A stretch of 64,000 bases of DNA from Marinobacter sp. (GTDB taxonomy: Bacteria > Pseudomonadota > Gammaproteobacteria > Pseudomonadales > Oleiphilaceae): NCBI GenBank assembly GCA_018402255.1, contig JAGYIS010000004.1, positions 124,001 to 188,000 on the forward strand, in the 5' to 3' direction. The notes beneath the pieces are model-generated. The model did not search any database. It had not been told where the DNA came from and saw only the letters and a program-made list of their open reading frames with translations. Shown here piece after piece: positions 28,898 to 37,738 of this stretch. The position numbers and the translations under genes are program-made. The stretch's first letter is position 1. Every line of letters starts with the position of its first letter.

Positions 28898-31039
28898 GTG
28901 TCGGTAGAGGCAACGGTTGAAGAGCTCGCCCAGGAGCTCAGTTCATATCTGGATACCAATCGCATCAATCAGGTGCGACGGGCCTACTATTACGCCGATC
29001 AAGCCCATGAAGGGCAGATGCGCAAAAGCGGTGACCGGTACATCACCCACCCACTCGCCGTCGCCCATATTCTGGCGGAGCTGAGGCTGGACCATCAAAG
29101 CCTGATGGCGGCCATGCTCCACGATGTCATTGAAGACACCGGCATTCCGAAAGACGCGCTATCCGAGCAATTTGGTGAGGATGTGGCGGAGCTGGTGGAT
29201 GGCGTGTCCAAGCTCACCCAGATTGAGTTTCGCTCCCGTGCTGAAGCCCAGGCTGAGAATTTTCAGAAAATGACCCTGGCCATGGCCAAGGACATCCGGG
29301 TGATTCTGGTCAAGCTGGCCGACCGGCTGCACAACATGCGTACCCTGGGGCCCATGCCCTATGAAAAGCGCCAACGCATCGCCACTGAAACCCTCGATAT
29401 TTACGCTCCGATCGCCAATCGTCTTGGTATGCACTCGATTTCCACCGAGCTGGAAGACCTGGGCTTCTGCTCGCTTTACCCGATGCGTTCCAAATACATA
29501 TCCAAGGCGGTGGAACAGCTGAGGGGCAGTCACCGGGAAATCATTGACGACATTCGCAGCAAGCTACAGGAAAAGCTGGAAGAGCGAGGCCTGCCCGGGC
29601 GCATTCTGGGCCGTGAGAAACACCTGAATTCCATCTACAACAAGATGAAGTTCAAGCAGAAATCCTTCCATGAAATCATGGATGTTTATGCTTTCCGCAT
29701 CATCACCGACACCGAAGATGACTGCTATCGCATTCTCGGCGCCGTCCATAGCCTCTACAAACCATTGCCTGGTCGTTTCAAAGATTACATCGCCATGCCC
29801 AAGGCCAATGGCTATCAGTCGTTGCACACCACGCTGTTCGGCATGCACGTGAATATTGAAATCCAGATCCGCACGGAGGAAATGGAGCACATTGCCAACA
29901 ACGGTATTGCGGCCCACTGGATGTACAAGCATGAGGAGCCTGGCGTTACCAACATCAACCAGTCCAGAGTCGATCGCTGGGTGGAAGGGTTGATGGAAAT
30001 GCGCGAGCGGGCAGACGACTCGATGGAGTTCATCGAGCATGTGAAAGTCGACCTGTTCCCGGATGAGATCTACGTGTTCACCCCCAAAGGTCGAATCATG
30101 GAGTTGCCAAGGGGCGCGACCCCTGTCGATTTCGCCTACGCCATCCACACCGACATAGGCAACGCCTCGGTTGCTTGTCGCATTAATCGCAATCTGGCGT
30201 CCCTGAGCCAGCCGCTGCAAAGCGGTCAGACGGTGGAGGTTATTACCGCCCCCGGTGCGAAACCCAATCCGGCCTGGCTCAGCTTTGTGGTGACCGGCAA
30301 GGCCCGCAGCAGCATCCGCCATGTATTGAAAACCCGCAAGCGGGCAGAATCCATGGAGCTCGGGCGTGCTCTGCTCAAGAAGTCCCTGAAAGGCTTCGGG
30401 GCCAAACTGGCGGATATCAGCGATGCCCAGAAACAATCGGTGGTCAATCACAACCAGGTCAACAGCTTTGATGATTTGATCAGCGATATTGGTCTCGGCA
30501 ATCGCATGGCCTACCTGGTGGCTCGCCAACTGGTGTCGGGTAACGAGGCCCTGGATGCGCCCGCCAGCCTGGAAACGGTGCCTGGCAGCAAGCAGGGCGC
30601 GGTGACGATCCGGGGAACCGAAGGCTTGCTGGTCAAGTTCGCCAATTGCTGCAAGCCGATCCCCGGGGATCCAGTGCTGGGTGTGATGGATTCCGGAAAT
30701 GGCATGGTGATTCACTCAGACACCTGTTCCCGGTTGCCGGAAGACAGTGAAAGCCGTGCACGGCTAACCCATCTGAAGTGGGCCAAAGACATTACTGACG
30801 AGTTCTCTGTTGAGCTGCGGGTTGAGCTTGAGCGCCAGCGTGGTGTGATTGCTGAAGTCGCCAATGCAGTGGCCATGGCCGATGGCAACATCGAGCGGAT
30901 CGGCGTGGAAGATCAGAATGCCAAGTTTGGCGTCGTCAGCCTGGTGGTGCACGTGCATGGCCGCAGGCATCTGGCCAGAGTGATGCGCCGGGTTCGGAAC
31001 ATCCGGGCGGTCACTCACATCAGTCGTGTTCGCCACTGA
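28898..31039 (+). CDS. spoT: bifunctional (p)ppGpp synthetase/hydrolase
   Basis: HD domain (HPLAVAHILAELRLDHQSLMAAMLHDVIEDT), synthetase, TGS and ACT domains. Confidence 0.97.
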   Translation: MSVEATVEELAQELSSYLDTNRINQVRRAYYYADQAHEGQMRKSGDRYITHPLAVAHILAELRLDHQSLMAAMLHDVIEDTGIPKDALSEQFGEDVAELVDGVSKLTQIEFRSRAEAQAENFQKMTLAMAKDIRVILVKLADRLHNMRTLGPMPYEKRQRIATETLDIYAPIANRLGMHSISTELEDLGFCSLYPMRSKYISKAVEQLRGSHREIIDDIRSKLQEKLEERGLPGRILGREKHLNSIYNKMKFKQKSFHEIMDVYAFRIITDTEDDCYRILGAVHSLYKPLPGRFKDYIAMPKANGYQSLHTTLFGMHVNIEIQIRTEEMEHIANNGIAAHWMYKHEEPGVTNINQSRVDRWVEGLMEMRERADDSMEFIEHVKVDLFPDEIYVFTPKGRIMELPRGATPVDFAYAIHTDIGNASVACRINRNLASLSQPLQSGQTVEVITAPGAKPNPAWLSFVVTGKARSSIRHVLKTRKRAESMELGRALLKKSLKGFGAKLADISDAQKQSVVNHNQVNSFDDLISDIGLGNRMAYLVARQLVSGNEALDAPASLETVPGSKQGAVTIRGTEGLLVKFANCCKPIPGDPVLGVMDSGNGMVIHSDTCSRLPEDSESRARLTHLKWAKDITDEFSVELRVELERQRGVIAEVANAVAMADGNIERIGVEDQNAKFGVVSLVVHVHGRRHLARVMRRVRNIRAVTHISRVRH

Positions 31040-31116
31040 GCAGAGCCAGGTATTGTTGACAGGTGTGGCAGCCAGGGGTGACGATTGGCGTTTTGAACGA
31101 AAGGAAATTGCACGTC

Positions 31117-31503
31117 ATGACCAATAAATCGATTATCCAGACCGAAAACGCTCCTCAGGCGATCGGTACCTACTCCCAGGCGGTAAAAGCGGGAGACACG
31201 GTGTATCTGTCTGGCCAGATCCCACTGGACCCGGCAACCATGGAGGTGGTGCCCGGAGATTTTGCGGCCAAAACGCGTCAGGTATTCGAAAACCTCAAGG
31301 CCGTGTGCGAAGCCGCCGGCGGTGAGCTCAAGGATATCGTCAAACTGAATATTTACATGACCGACCTGGCTAACTTTGCCACGGTTAACGAAATCATGGC
31401 GACCTATTTTCAGGAGCCATACCCGGCTCGGGCTGCGGTTGGTGTCGCAGCGCTGCCCAAGGGTGTGCCTGTCGAGATGGAAGCGGTGATGGTGCTCAGC
31501 TAA
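31117..31503 (+). CDS. ridA: RidA family enamine/imine deaminase
   Basis: [25 protein letters not shown]; start inferred at 31117. Confidence 0.95.
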   Translation: MTNKSIIQTENAPQAIGTYSQAVKAGDTVYLSGQIPLDPATMEVVPGDFAAKTRQVFENLKAVCEAAGGELKDIVKLNIYMTDLANFATVNEIMATYFQEPYPARAAVGVAALPKGVPVEMEAVMVLS

Positions 31504-32377
31504 GTCCGTCGATCATGTCCCGGTACCCTGCGCGATAGTCGGGGTACCGGAACTCAAACCCGCTATTCAGCAATCGCTGATTGCTGCACCGCTTGCTTCC
31601 CGCACGTCCTCCTTTTCTGGCATCTGCCACCGGCGCTTTGCACGCAATCTGCTGCCTGACCCACTCAACAACCTGATCCAGCCTGACCGGCTCACAATCA
31701 GTGGCAATGTACAGATTCTCTATCGCGTTGCCCGCCAACGCCCGCTCACTCAGCCAGGCGATCACCCGGGCTGCATCCTGCTCATGAACCCGGTTGCTGA
31801 AAGGTGCTGGCGGTTGTGGGTTCATTCGTCCTTCGATCACCTCTTCCAGAAAACGCTGTCGGGTGGGGCCATAAATGCCACTGAAGCGCACCACGGTGGC
31901 CGGATGAATGCTGTCGAGGGCGGTTTGTTCTCCCCTGAGGATGATCTGGCCGGTGAACCGGTCCGGTTCGGCAGGACTGGTTTCATCCACCCAGCGGTCA
32001 TCGTCCTGGGCGTACACGCTGGTGCTGCTGATAAAGATCAACCGGGTCAGGGGCGTGTCGCCGAGGGCATCGAGCAGGTTCTGCAGGCCCGCAACATAGG
32101 CATTGTGATAACCCTGTTCATCATAGCTGGTTGGTGTCAGGCAATAGATCACGATGTCCAGCTGCTCCGGCAGCTTGCCGGCCAGGGTTTCTGGCCGGGT
32201 CAGGTCGGCGCCAATTCCGGTGATGCCCGCGGGCACCCGGTCCGGATTGCGGCGCAAGCCGTACACTTCCGCGGTTGCTGACAGTGTTTTGGCGATGTCG
32301 CCGCCTAATTTGCCACAACCAGCCACCAGAATTCGTGCAGATTGCTTGTGATCGGTCATTGCCATAGACAATTTCAA
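31496..32377 (-). CDS. NAD(P)-dependent epimerase/dehydratase (YeeZ-like SDR)
   Basis: [28 protein letters not shown]. Confidence 0.85.
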   Translation of the reverse strand: MKLSMAMTDHKQSARILVAGCGKLGGDIAKTLSATAEVYGLRRNPDRVPAGITGIGADLTRPETLAGKLPEQLDIVIYCLTPTSYDEQGYHNAYVAGLQNLLDALGDTPLTRLIFISSTSVYAQDDDRWVDETSPAEPDRFTGQIILRGEQTALDSIHPATVVRFSGIYGPTRQRFLEEVIEGRMNPQPPAPFSNRVHEQDAARVIAWLSERALAGNAIENLYIATDCEPVRLDQVVEWVRQQIACKAPVADARKGGRAGSKRCSNQRLLNSGFEFRYPDYRAGYRDMIDGLS

Positions 32378-32441
32378 TCCTTATGCTTTCGCTGATAAAG
32401 TATGTGAAAGTTTGACCCGCCCTTACTGACCGGAGCTCACC

Positions 32442-33401
32442 ATGACACTCACGGAGTTACGATACGTCGTTACGCTTGCCCGGGAAAGGCATTTTGGCCG
32501 TGCGGCGGAGCGCTGTCACGTCAGCCAGCCCACCCTGAGTGTGGCGGTAAAGAAGCTGGAGGAAGAGCTTGGTATACCGCTGTTTGAGCGAAGTAAAAGC
32601 AGCATCCGGGTTACCGAAGTAGGCCAGCGCATCATTGAGCAGTCCCAGCGGGTGCTGGACCAGGTGGGTGTCATCAAAGATATGGCCCAGGACGGCAAAA
32701 ATCAGCTCAACTCGCCGTTGAAAGTCGGGGCTATCTACACCATCGGACCTTATCTGTTCCCGCATCTGTTGCCGGAATTGCGGCGTGCGGCGCCGGCCAT
32801 GCCGTTGTACATCGAAGAGAACTACACCGCCAGCCTGCGCCAGAAGCTCAGGCACTCGGATCTCGACGCGATCATCATCGCGCTGCCGTTTGAAGAACCG
32901 GAAGTCGTTACCCTGCCGCTCTACGACGAACCCTTCGTGGTCTTGTTGCCGGCGGATCATGCCTTGGCGAAGAACGATCAGATCACACCCGAGGAGTTGT
33001 CCAGAGAGCAGTTGCTGTTGCTGGGGCCGGGGCACTGTTTCCGGGATCAGGTACTGGAGTCCTGCCCGCCTTTAGTGGATGCCATCACGCGCCGGGTTGA
33101 TCAGGGCACACCGGAGCTGGTGACCGAGGGCAGTTCGCTGGAAACCATTCGTCACATGGTGGCATCGGGCCTTGGTATCACCGTACTGCCTTTGTCTGCT
33201 GCGACCGGCATGAAATATCAGGAAGATATTCTGGTGGTGCGCCCGTTTGCCGCTCCAGTGCCGTTCCGAACGGTTGCTCTGGCCTGGCGGGTGACCTTCC
33301 CGCGCCCGAAAGCGATTGATGTATTGTCGCTGGCGGCCAGCCAGTGTCGGGTGATAGAACGGGCAAAAACCGAAACGCCGGTGGCTGCCGAGCGCGCCTG
33401 A
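32442..33401 (+). CDS. oxyR: hydrogen-peroxide-sensing LysR regulator OxyR
   Basis: LysR HTH MTLTELRYVVTLARERHFGRAAERCHVSQPTLSVAVKKLEEELG; redox Cys in GPGHCFRDQVLESCP. Confidence 0.95.
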   Translation: MTLTELRYVVTLARERHFGRAAERCHVSQPTLSVAVKKLEEELGIPLFERSKSSIRVTEVGQRIIEQSQRVLDQVGVIKDMAQDGKNQLNSPLKVGAIYTIGPYLFPHLLPELRRAAPAMPLYIEENYTASLRQKLRHSDLDAIIIALPFEEPEVVTLPLYDEPFVVLLPADHALAKNDQITPEELSREQLLLLGPGHCFRDQVLESCPPLVDAITRRVDQGTPELVTEGSSLETIRHMVASGLGITVLPLSAATGMKYQEDILVVRPFAAPVPFRTVALAWRVTFPRPKAIDVLSLAASQCRVIERAKTETPVAAERA

Positions 33402-33409
33402 GGGCTGTT

Positions 33410-35485
33410 ATGACGTCACTGGACGACATTCCGGTTACCCAGCTCAAGGGCGTAGGCAGCGCCCTGGCAGATACGCTTGCCAAATTGGGTATCCATTCTG
33501 TACAGGACCTGCTGTTTCACCTTCCCCATCGTTATGAAGACCGTACCCGCGTTGTGCCCATGGGCAGTCTGCGCATCGGCGACGTTGCGGTGGCCGAAGG
33601 TGAGGTGATGAAAACCGATCTGGTGATGGGGCGTCGTCGCTCGCTTCAGGTGACCTTGCGGGATGACAGCGGATTTCTGGTGATGCGTTTTTTCCACTTC
33701 AACGCTGCGCAGAAAAACCAGCTCGCTGAAGGCGCCAGAGTCCGATGCTTTGGTGAGGTTCGCCCTGGCCGGGCCGGCTATGAATTTTACCATCCGGAAT
33801 ACCAGATCAACCCGTCGCCCATGCCAGCGGCCGAAGAGGCGACCCTGACCCCGGTGTATCCATTGACCGAGGGCATTCAGCAGCCCAGAGTGCGAAGCCT
33901 GTGCCAGCAGGCGCTGGGTTATCTGGAGCGATTCCCGATCAAAGACTGGTTGCCGCCGGAGCTGTTGGCGGACTTCCAATTGCCAGGCATCAGTGATGCC
34001 GTAAAACTGGTGCACTCACCACCGGCCGGTTCACCGGTACACTCGCTGCTGGAGGGCCGTCATCCGGCCCAGCAGCGGTTGGTTATGGAAGAATTACTGG
34101 CGCATCAGCTCAGCCTGTTGCGGGTTCGTCAGCAAATACAGGCGCGGCAGGCGTTGCCCCTGCTACCGACCGGGGATTTGCCAGAACAGTTTCTGGAGCA
34201 ACTGCCCTTCAGTCTGACCGGTGCTCAAAAGCACGTGGTGCAGGACATCCGGCAGGATCTCAGCCAACCGATACCGATGCTGCGGTTGGTGCAGGGTGAT
34301 GTCGGCTCCGGTAAGACGGTTGTTGCGGCCCTTGCGGCCATCCAGGCCCTTGGCTCCGGCGCGCAGGTCGCCTTGATGGCGCCCACCGAGATCCTGGCAG
34401 AACAACACTACCGGAATTTTGCAGGCTGGCTTGAGCCACTGGGTGTTCGACTTGCCTGGATATCGGGCAAGGTCAAAGGCAAGGCCCGGCAAGAGGCGTT
34501 GGCGGCAGTCGCCGAAGGTGACGCGCAGGTGGCCATCGGCACCCATGCGCTGTTCCAGGACGAGGTTAAATTCCAGCGGCTGGCACTGGTCATTGTCGAT
34601 GAGCAACACCGCTTTGGCGTGCATCAGCGGCTTGCTCTGCGGGAAAAAGGCGTCGGCGGCAGTCTGGCACCACACCAACTGATCATGACCGCCACTCCCA
34701 TTCCCAGAACCCTGGCCATGAGCGCCTATGCCGACCTTGATACTTCGGTGATTGACGAGTTGCCCCCGGGCCGCAAGCCCATCGAAACCATCGTGCTGCC
34801 GGACAGCCGCAGGGACGACATCGTTGAGCGGGTGCGTAACGCTTGTCAGGATGGCCGTCAGGCCTATTGGGTGTGTACGTTGATTGAAGAGTCCGAAGCC
34901 CTGCAATGCCAGGCAGCAGAGGTGACGGCGCAAGAGCTGTCAGAACGACTGGCTGATCTGAAAGTGGGTCTGGTGCACGGTCGCCTGAAAGCCCAGCAAA
35001 AAGCCGATGTGATGGAGCGTTTCAAAAACGGTGAGCTGGACCTGTTGGTTGCGACCACGGTTATCGAAGTGGGTGTGGATGTGCCCAATGCGTCACTGAT
35101 CATAATTGAAAACCCGGAGCGTCTTGGACTGGCCCAGTTGCACCAGCTGCGGGGCAGGGTCGGTAGAGGCCATCAGGCGAGTTTTTGCGTATTGATGTAC
35201 CACCCGCCACTGTCCAATAATGGCAAGGCTCGACTGCAAGCGTTGAGAGACAGCCAGGACGGTTTCTTTATTGCGGAAAAAGACCTTGAAATCCGGGGCC
35301 CGGGGGAAGTTCTCGGGACCCGTCAAACCGGCTTGATGCAGTTCCGGTTGGCGGAGTTTGAGCGGGACAAAGGCTGGATCGAACCGGTCAAGGAGATGGC
35401 CCCAGCGCTGATGAAACAGCCCAGAGTGGTTGACGCCCTGATTCGCCGCTGGCTGGGCGCCAATATCCGTTATGGTGAGGTGTAA
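33410..35485 (+). CDS. recG: ATP-dependent DNA helicase RecG
   Basis: VTQLKGVGSALADTLAKLGI; RLVQGDVGSGKTVVA; DEQHRFG; start inferred at 33410. Confidence 0.97.
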   Translation: MTSLDDIPVTQLKGVGSALADTLAKLGIHSVQDLLFHLPHRYEDRTRVVPMGSLRIGDVAVAEGEVMKTDLVMGRRRSLQVTLRDDSGFLVMRFFHFNAAQKNQLAEGARVRCFGEVRPGRAGYEFYHPEYQINPSPMPAAEEATLTPVYPLTEGIQQPRVRSLCQQALGYLERFPIKDWLPPELLADFQLPGISDAVKLVHSPPAGSPVHSLLEGRHPAQQRLVMEELLAHQLSLLRVRQQIQARQALPLLPTGDLPEQFLEQLPFSLTGAQKHVVQDIRQDLSQPIPMLRLVQGDVGSGKTVVAALAAIQALGSGAQVALMAPTEILAEQHYRNFAGWLEPLGVRLAWISGKVKGKARQEALAAVAEGDAQVAIGTHALFQDEVKFQRLALVIVDEQHRFGVHQRLALREKGVGGSLAPHQLIMTATPIPRTLAMSAYADLDTSVIDELPPGRKPIETIVLPDSRRDDIVERVRNACQDGRQAYWVCTLIEESEALQCQAAEVTAQELSERLADLKVGLVHGRLKAQQKADVMERFKNGELDLLVATTVIEVGVDVPNASLIIIENPERLGLAQLHQLRGRVGRGHQASFCVLMYHPPLSNNGKARLQALRDSQDGFFIAEKDLEIRGPGEVLGTRQTGLMQFRLAEFERDKGWIEPVKEMAPALMKQPRVVDALIRRWLGANIRYGEV

Positions 35486-35608
35486 TTTGTCATGCCATGC
35501 CATGATGGCCAAAGGGTGTGCTCTGGGCCACTAATTCTCAGTCGTTGTCTTGATAATGCCTGCAAAATGCAGCCAAATAGAGTTTTGAACGTCAATTCGG
35601 AGATCGAT

Positions 35609-36976
35609 ATGGAACTGCCTGTCGTGGTTCAACAAGCTCTTGGCGACAATGCCGCTGGCGTGTCTTTACGGAGCGTGAGCCAGGTTCAAGCGAATCACCT
35701 GTTGAGGATGGTGTTGCTGAACGACAGCGAGGGTAACCTGCAGGCCATTTGCCGGCGGGACGACATGCTTGACCTTGAGGCACTGAACAAGCGCCTGGGT
35801 CGCGACTTGAGAATGATGCAGCGCCGTGAACAGGTGAGAGTGCGCCAGCGGTCCGGCTTGCAGGAATTACCGGCGCTGCCTTCCCTGACGGGCTGGCCTA
35901 CGGTGGTGGACAAGAGTGTTGACCACTTGGAGTCGGTGGCCCTGGAACTGACCGATCAGAAGCTGGCGATCGTCATGCCAGCGGAAGACTTTGTTCAGTT
36001 GACCAGCAAAGCGGATCGTTTTGATTTCGCCGTCGACACTTGCACCATCTCAGTCAACCTGAATAACCATGGGGCGGATCGGGACGAATTACATTCCGCT
36101 CTTAAAAGATTCACAGGCTTGCGCATTCAGCAACGCCTCGAAGACACTCTGGAGCTGCCTCCGTTACCGGAAACCGCCCAGCGGATCATTCACCTCCGGG
36201 TAAACCCGAATGCCGTGATGGGTGACCTCGTCGATGTGGTGGAGAGTGATCCCAGCCTGGCGGCGCAGGTGGTCAGTTGGGCATCCTCTTCCTTTTATGC
36301 GGCGGCGGGGCAGGTGCGTTCGGTGCACGATGCGGTGTCACGGGTACTGGGCTTTGATCTGGTGATGAACCTGGCGATGGGCCTGGCTCTGGGCCGTGCG
36401 CTGAAGCATCCGAAGGATCACCCCGATGGCTACGTGGATTATTGGCAGCAGGCCATCTGGCAGGCTCAGTCTGCGGGTATCCTTGCCAGCATGATGCCCC
36501 GGGGCAAGCGGCCGATGTTTGGCCTTGCCTATCTGGCAGGGTTGCTGCACAACTTCGGTCACCTGGTTCTGGCTCAGGTATTCCCGCCTCACTTCAAACT
36601 GGTGTGCCGGTCCCTGGAGGTTAATCCGCAGATCGATTCAAGCGTCATTGAACATTACCTGTTGGGGATTACCCGTGAGCAGATTGCGGCGCAGTTGATG
36701 GAAAACTGGGGCATGCCGGATGAGGTGACCCTGGCGATCCGTTACCAGAAAAACCCGGTCTACGACGGCCCGCACAATGTCTATGCCCGACTACTTTGGT
36801 TAGGGCGGCAGCTGCTGACCGAACGGGGTGTTGCCCTGGGCGCCGGCGAACCCGTCGATCAGTCGGTGTTTGATGAGCTGGGCCTGGACAGAGAGTCTGT
36901 TGAGGAGCAGTTTGATGAACTGGTCAACAGTAAAGACAGCATTATGGCGATGGCCGGGATGATGGGGCAAAACTGA
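35609..36976 (+). CDS. YbaK/ProRS-like domain + HDOD domain protein
   Basis: N-terminal YbaK-like region; HDOD core LPPLPETAQRIIHLRVNPNAVMGDLVDVVESDPSLAAQVVSWASS. Confidence 0.82.
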   Translation: MELPVVVQQALGDNAAGVSLRSVSQVQANHLLRMVLLNDSEGNLQAICRRDDMLDLEALNKRLGRDLRMMQRREQVRVRQRSGLQELPALPSLTGWPTVVDKSVDHLESVALELTDQKLAIVMPAEDFVQLTSKADRFDFAVDTCTISVNLNNHGADRDELHSALKRFTGLRIQQRLEDTLELPPLPETAQRIIHLRVNPNAVMGDLVDVVESDPSLAAQVVSWASSSFYAAAGQVRSVHDAVSRVLGFDLVMNLAMGLALGRALKHPKDHPDGYVDYWQQAIWQAQSAGILASMMPRGKRPMFGLAYLAGLLHNFGHLVLAQVFPPHFKLVCRSLEVNPQIDSSVIEHYLLGITREQIAAQLMENWGMPDEVTLAIRYQKNPVYDGPHNVYARLLWLGRQLLTERGVALGAGEPVDQSVFDELGLDRESVEEQFDELVNSKDSIMAMAGMMGQN

Positions 36977-36983
36977 CGAAAAA

Positions 36984-37006
36984 AGGCCGGCACGTGTGGC
37001 CGGCAA
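36984..37006 (-). terminator. rho-independent terminator, minus strand orientation
   Basis: GCCGGC...GCCGGC stem followed on the minus strand by TTTTTT. Confidence 0.65.
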
Positions 37007-37254
37007 ATTCACCCGCTTGTTGCAGAGTCGTCCAAACCTGAGGAGAAACAACGCGAGCCACTGCCCGGATGAAGTGGGCAGTGCCTGTCTATAAACTTAG
37101 ACAAGCTTGATCAAAAGAAAAGCAGGATATGCCATCGAACGAGAAATGAGCGCAGTGTCATATTTCTTGAATAGCAAAAGCTATTGATTTGCTTTGCTAT
37201 ATTTTGTGAGTGTTGCCGCCCCATGTTACAAAAAATTACACAAAGGCAGCCTGA

Positions 37255-37713
37255 TCAATCGAAGCGGTAGTGCCGGATCGCGGTTGCTGCCCTGCGAACT
37301 TCATCAGCATGTTCCTTTTCTACCGCAAGTCGCTCTTTATCCATCTTCTGGACGAATTTGGTTTCGGTACTCTGCCGCGCGCGGTGCGTGGGCATATGCT
37401 GAATCTTGTCGTGAACCGTCTGGAACACGTAAAACGGTGACTTCTCCAGCAGCTCTGGCGCAATGTAGTCCAGTAAACCCTTGAGCCTAAGACAGGCTTC
37501 GGAGTATTCCACCTGGTCCTCCTCCACCGCCATGGCAATGATGCGAATACTCTCGATCATCTCGTCACGGCGCTTGGCCTGGAATTCTTCCGTCTTCCTT
37601 TGGCGCTGGCGGTGTTCAGCGATGGCCCTGCTCTGGCGCCAGATGTAGTAGAGCAACACCGCGATGGCGATCAGGCCAAGGGCTATGATGACCAGTTGCA
37701 GTCCTCTGGGCAT
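37255..37713 (-). CDS. DUF2489 family membrane protein
   Basis: N-terminal TM then soluble domain; 152 aa. Confidence 0.8.
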   Translation of the reverse strand: MPRGLQLVIIALGLIAIAVLLYYIWRQSRAIAEHRQRQRKTEEFQAKRRDEMIESIRIIAMAVEEDQVEYSEACLRLKGLLDYIAPELLEKSPFYVFQTVHDKIQHMPTHRARQSTETKFVQKMDKERLAVEKEHADEVRRAATAIRHYRFD

Positions 37714-37738
37714 GTTGGGTCTCCTGAATCAGAATGAG

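Noticed and set aside
29564-30715. 383-aa minus-strand ORF
   Set aside because: Antisense to spoT; no motifs.
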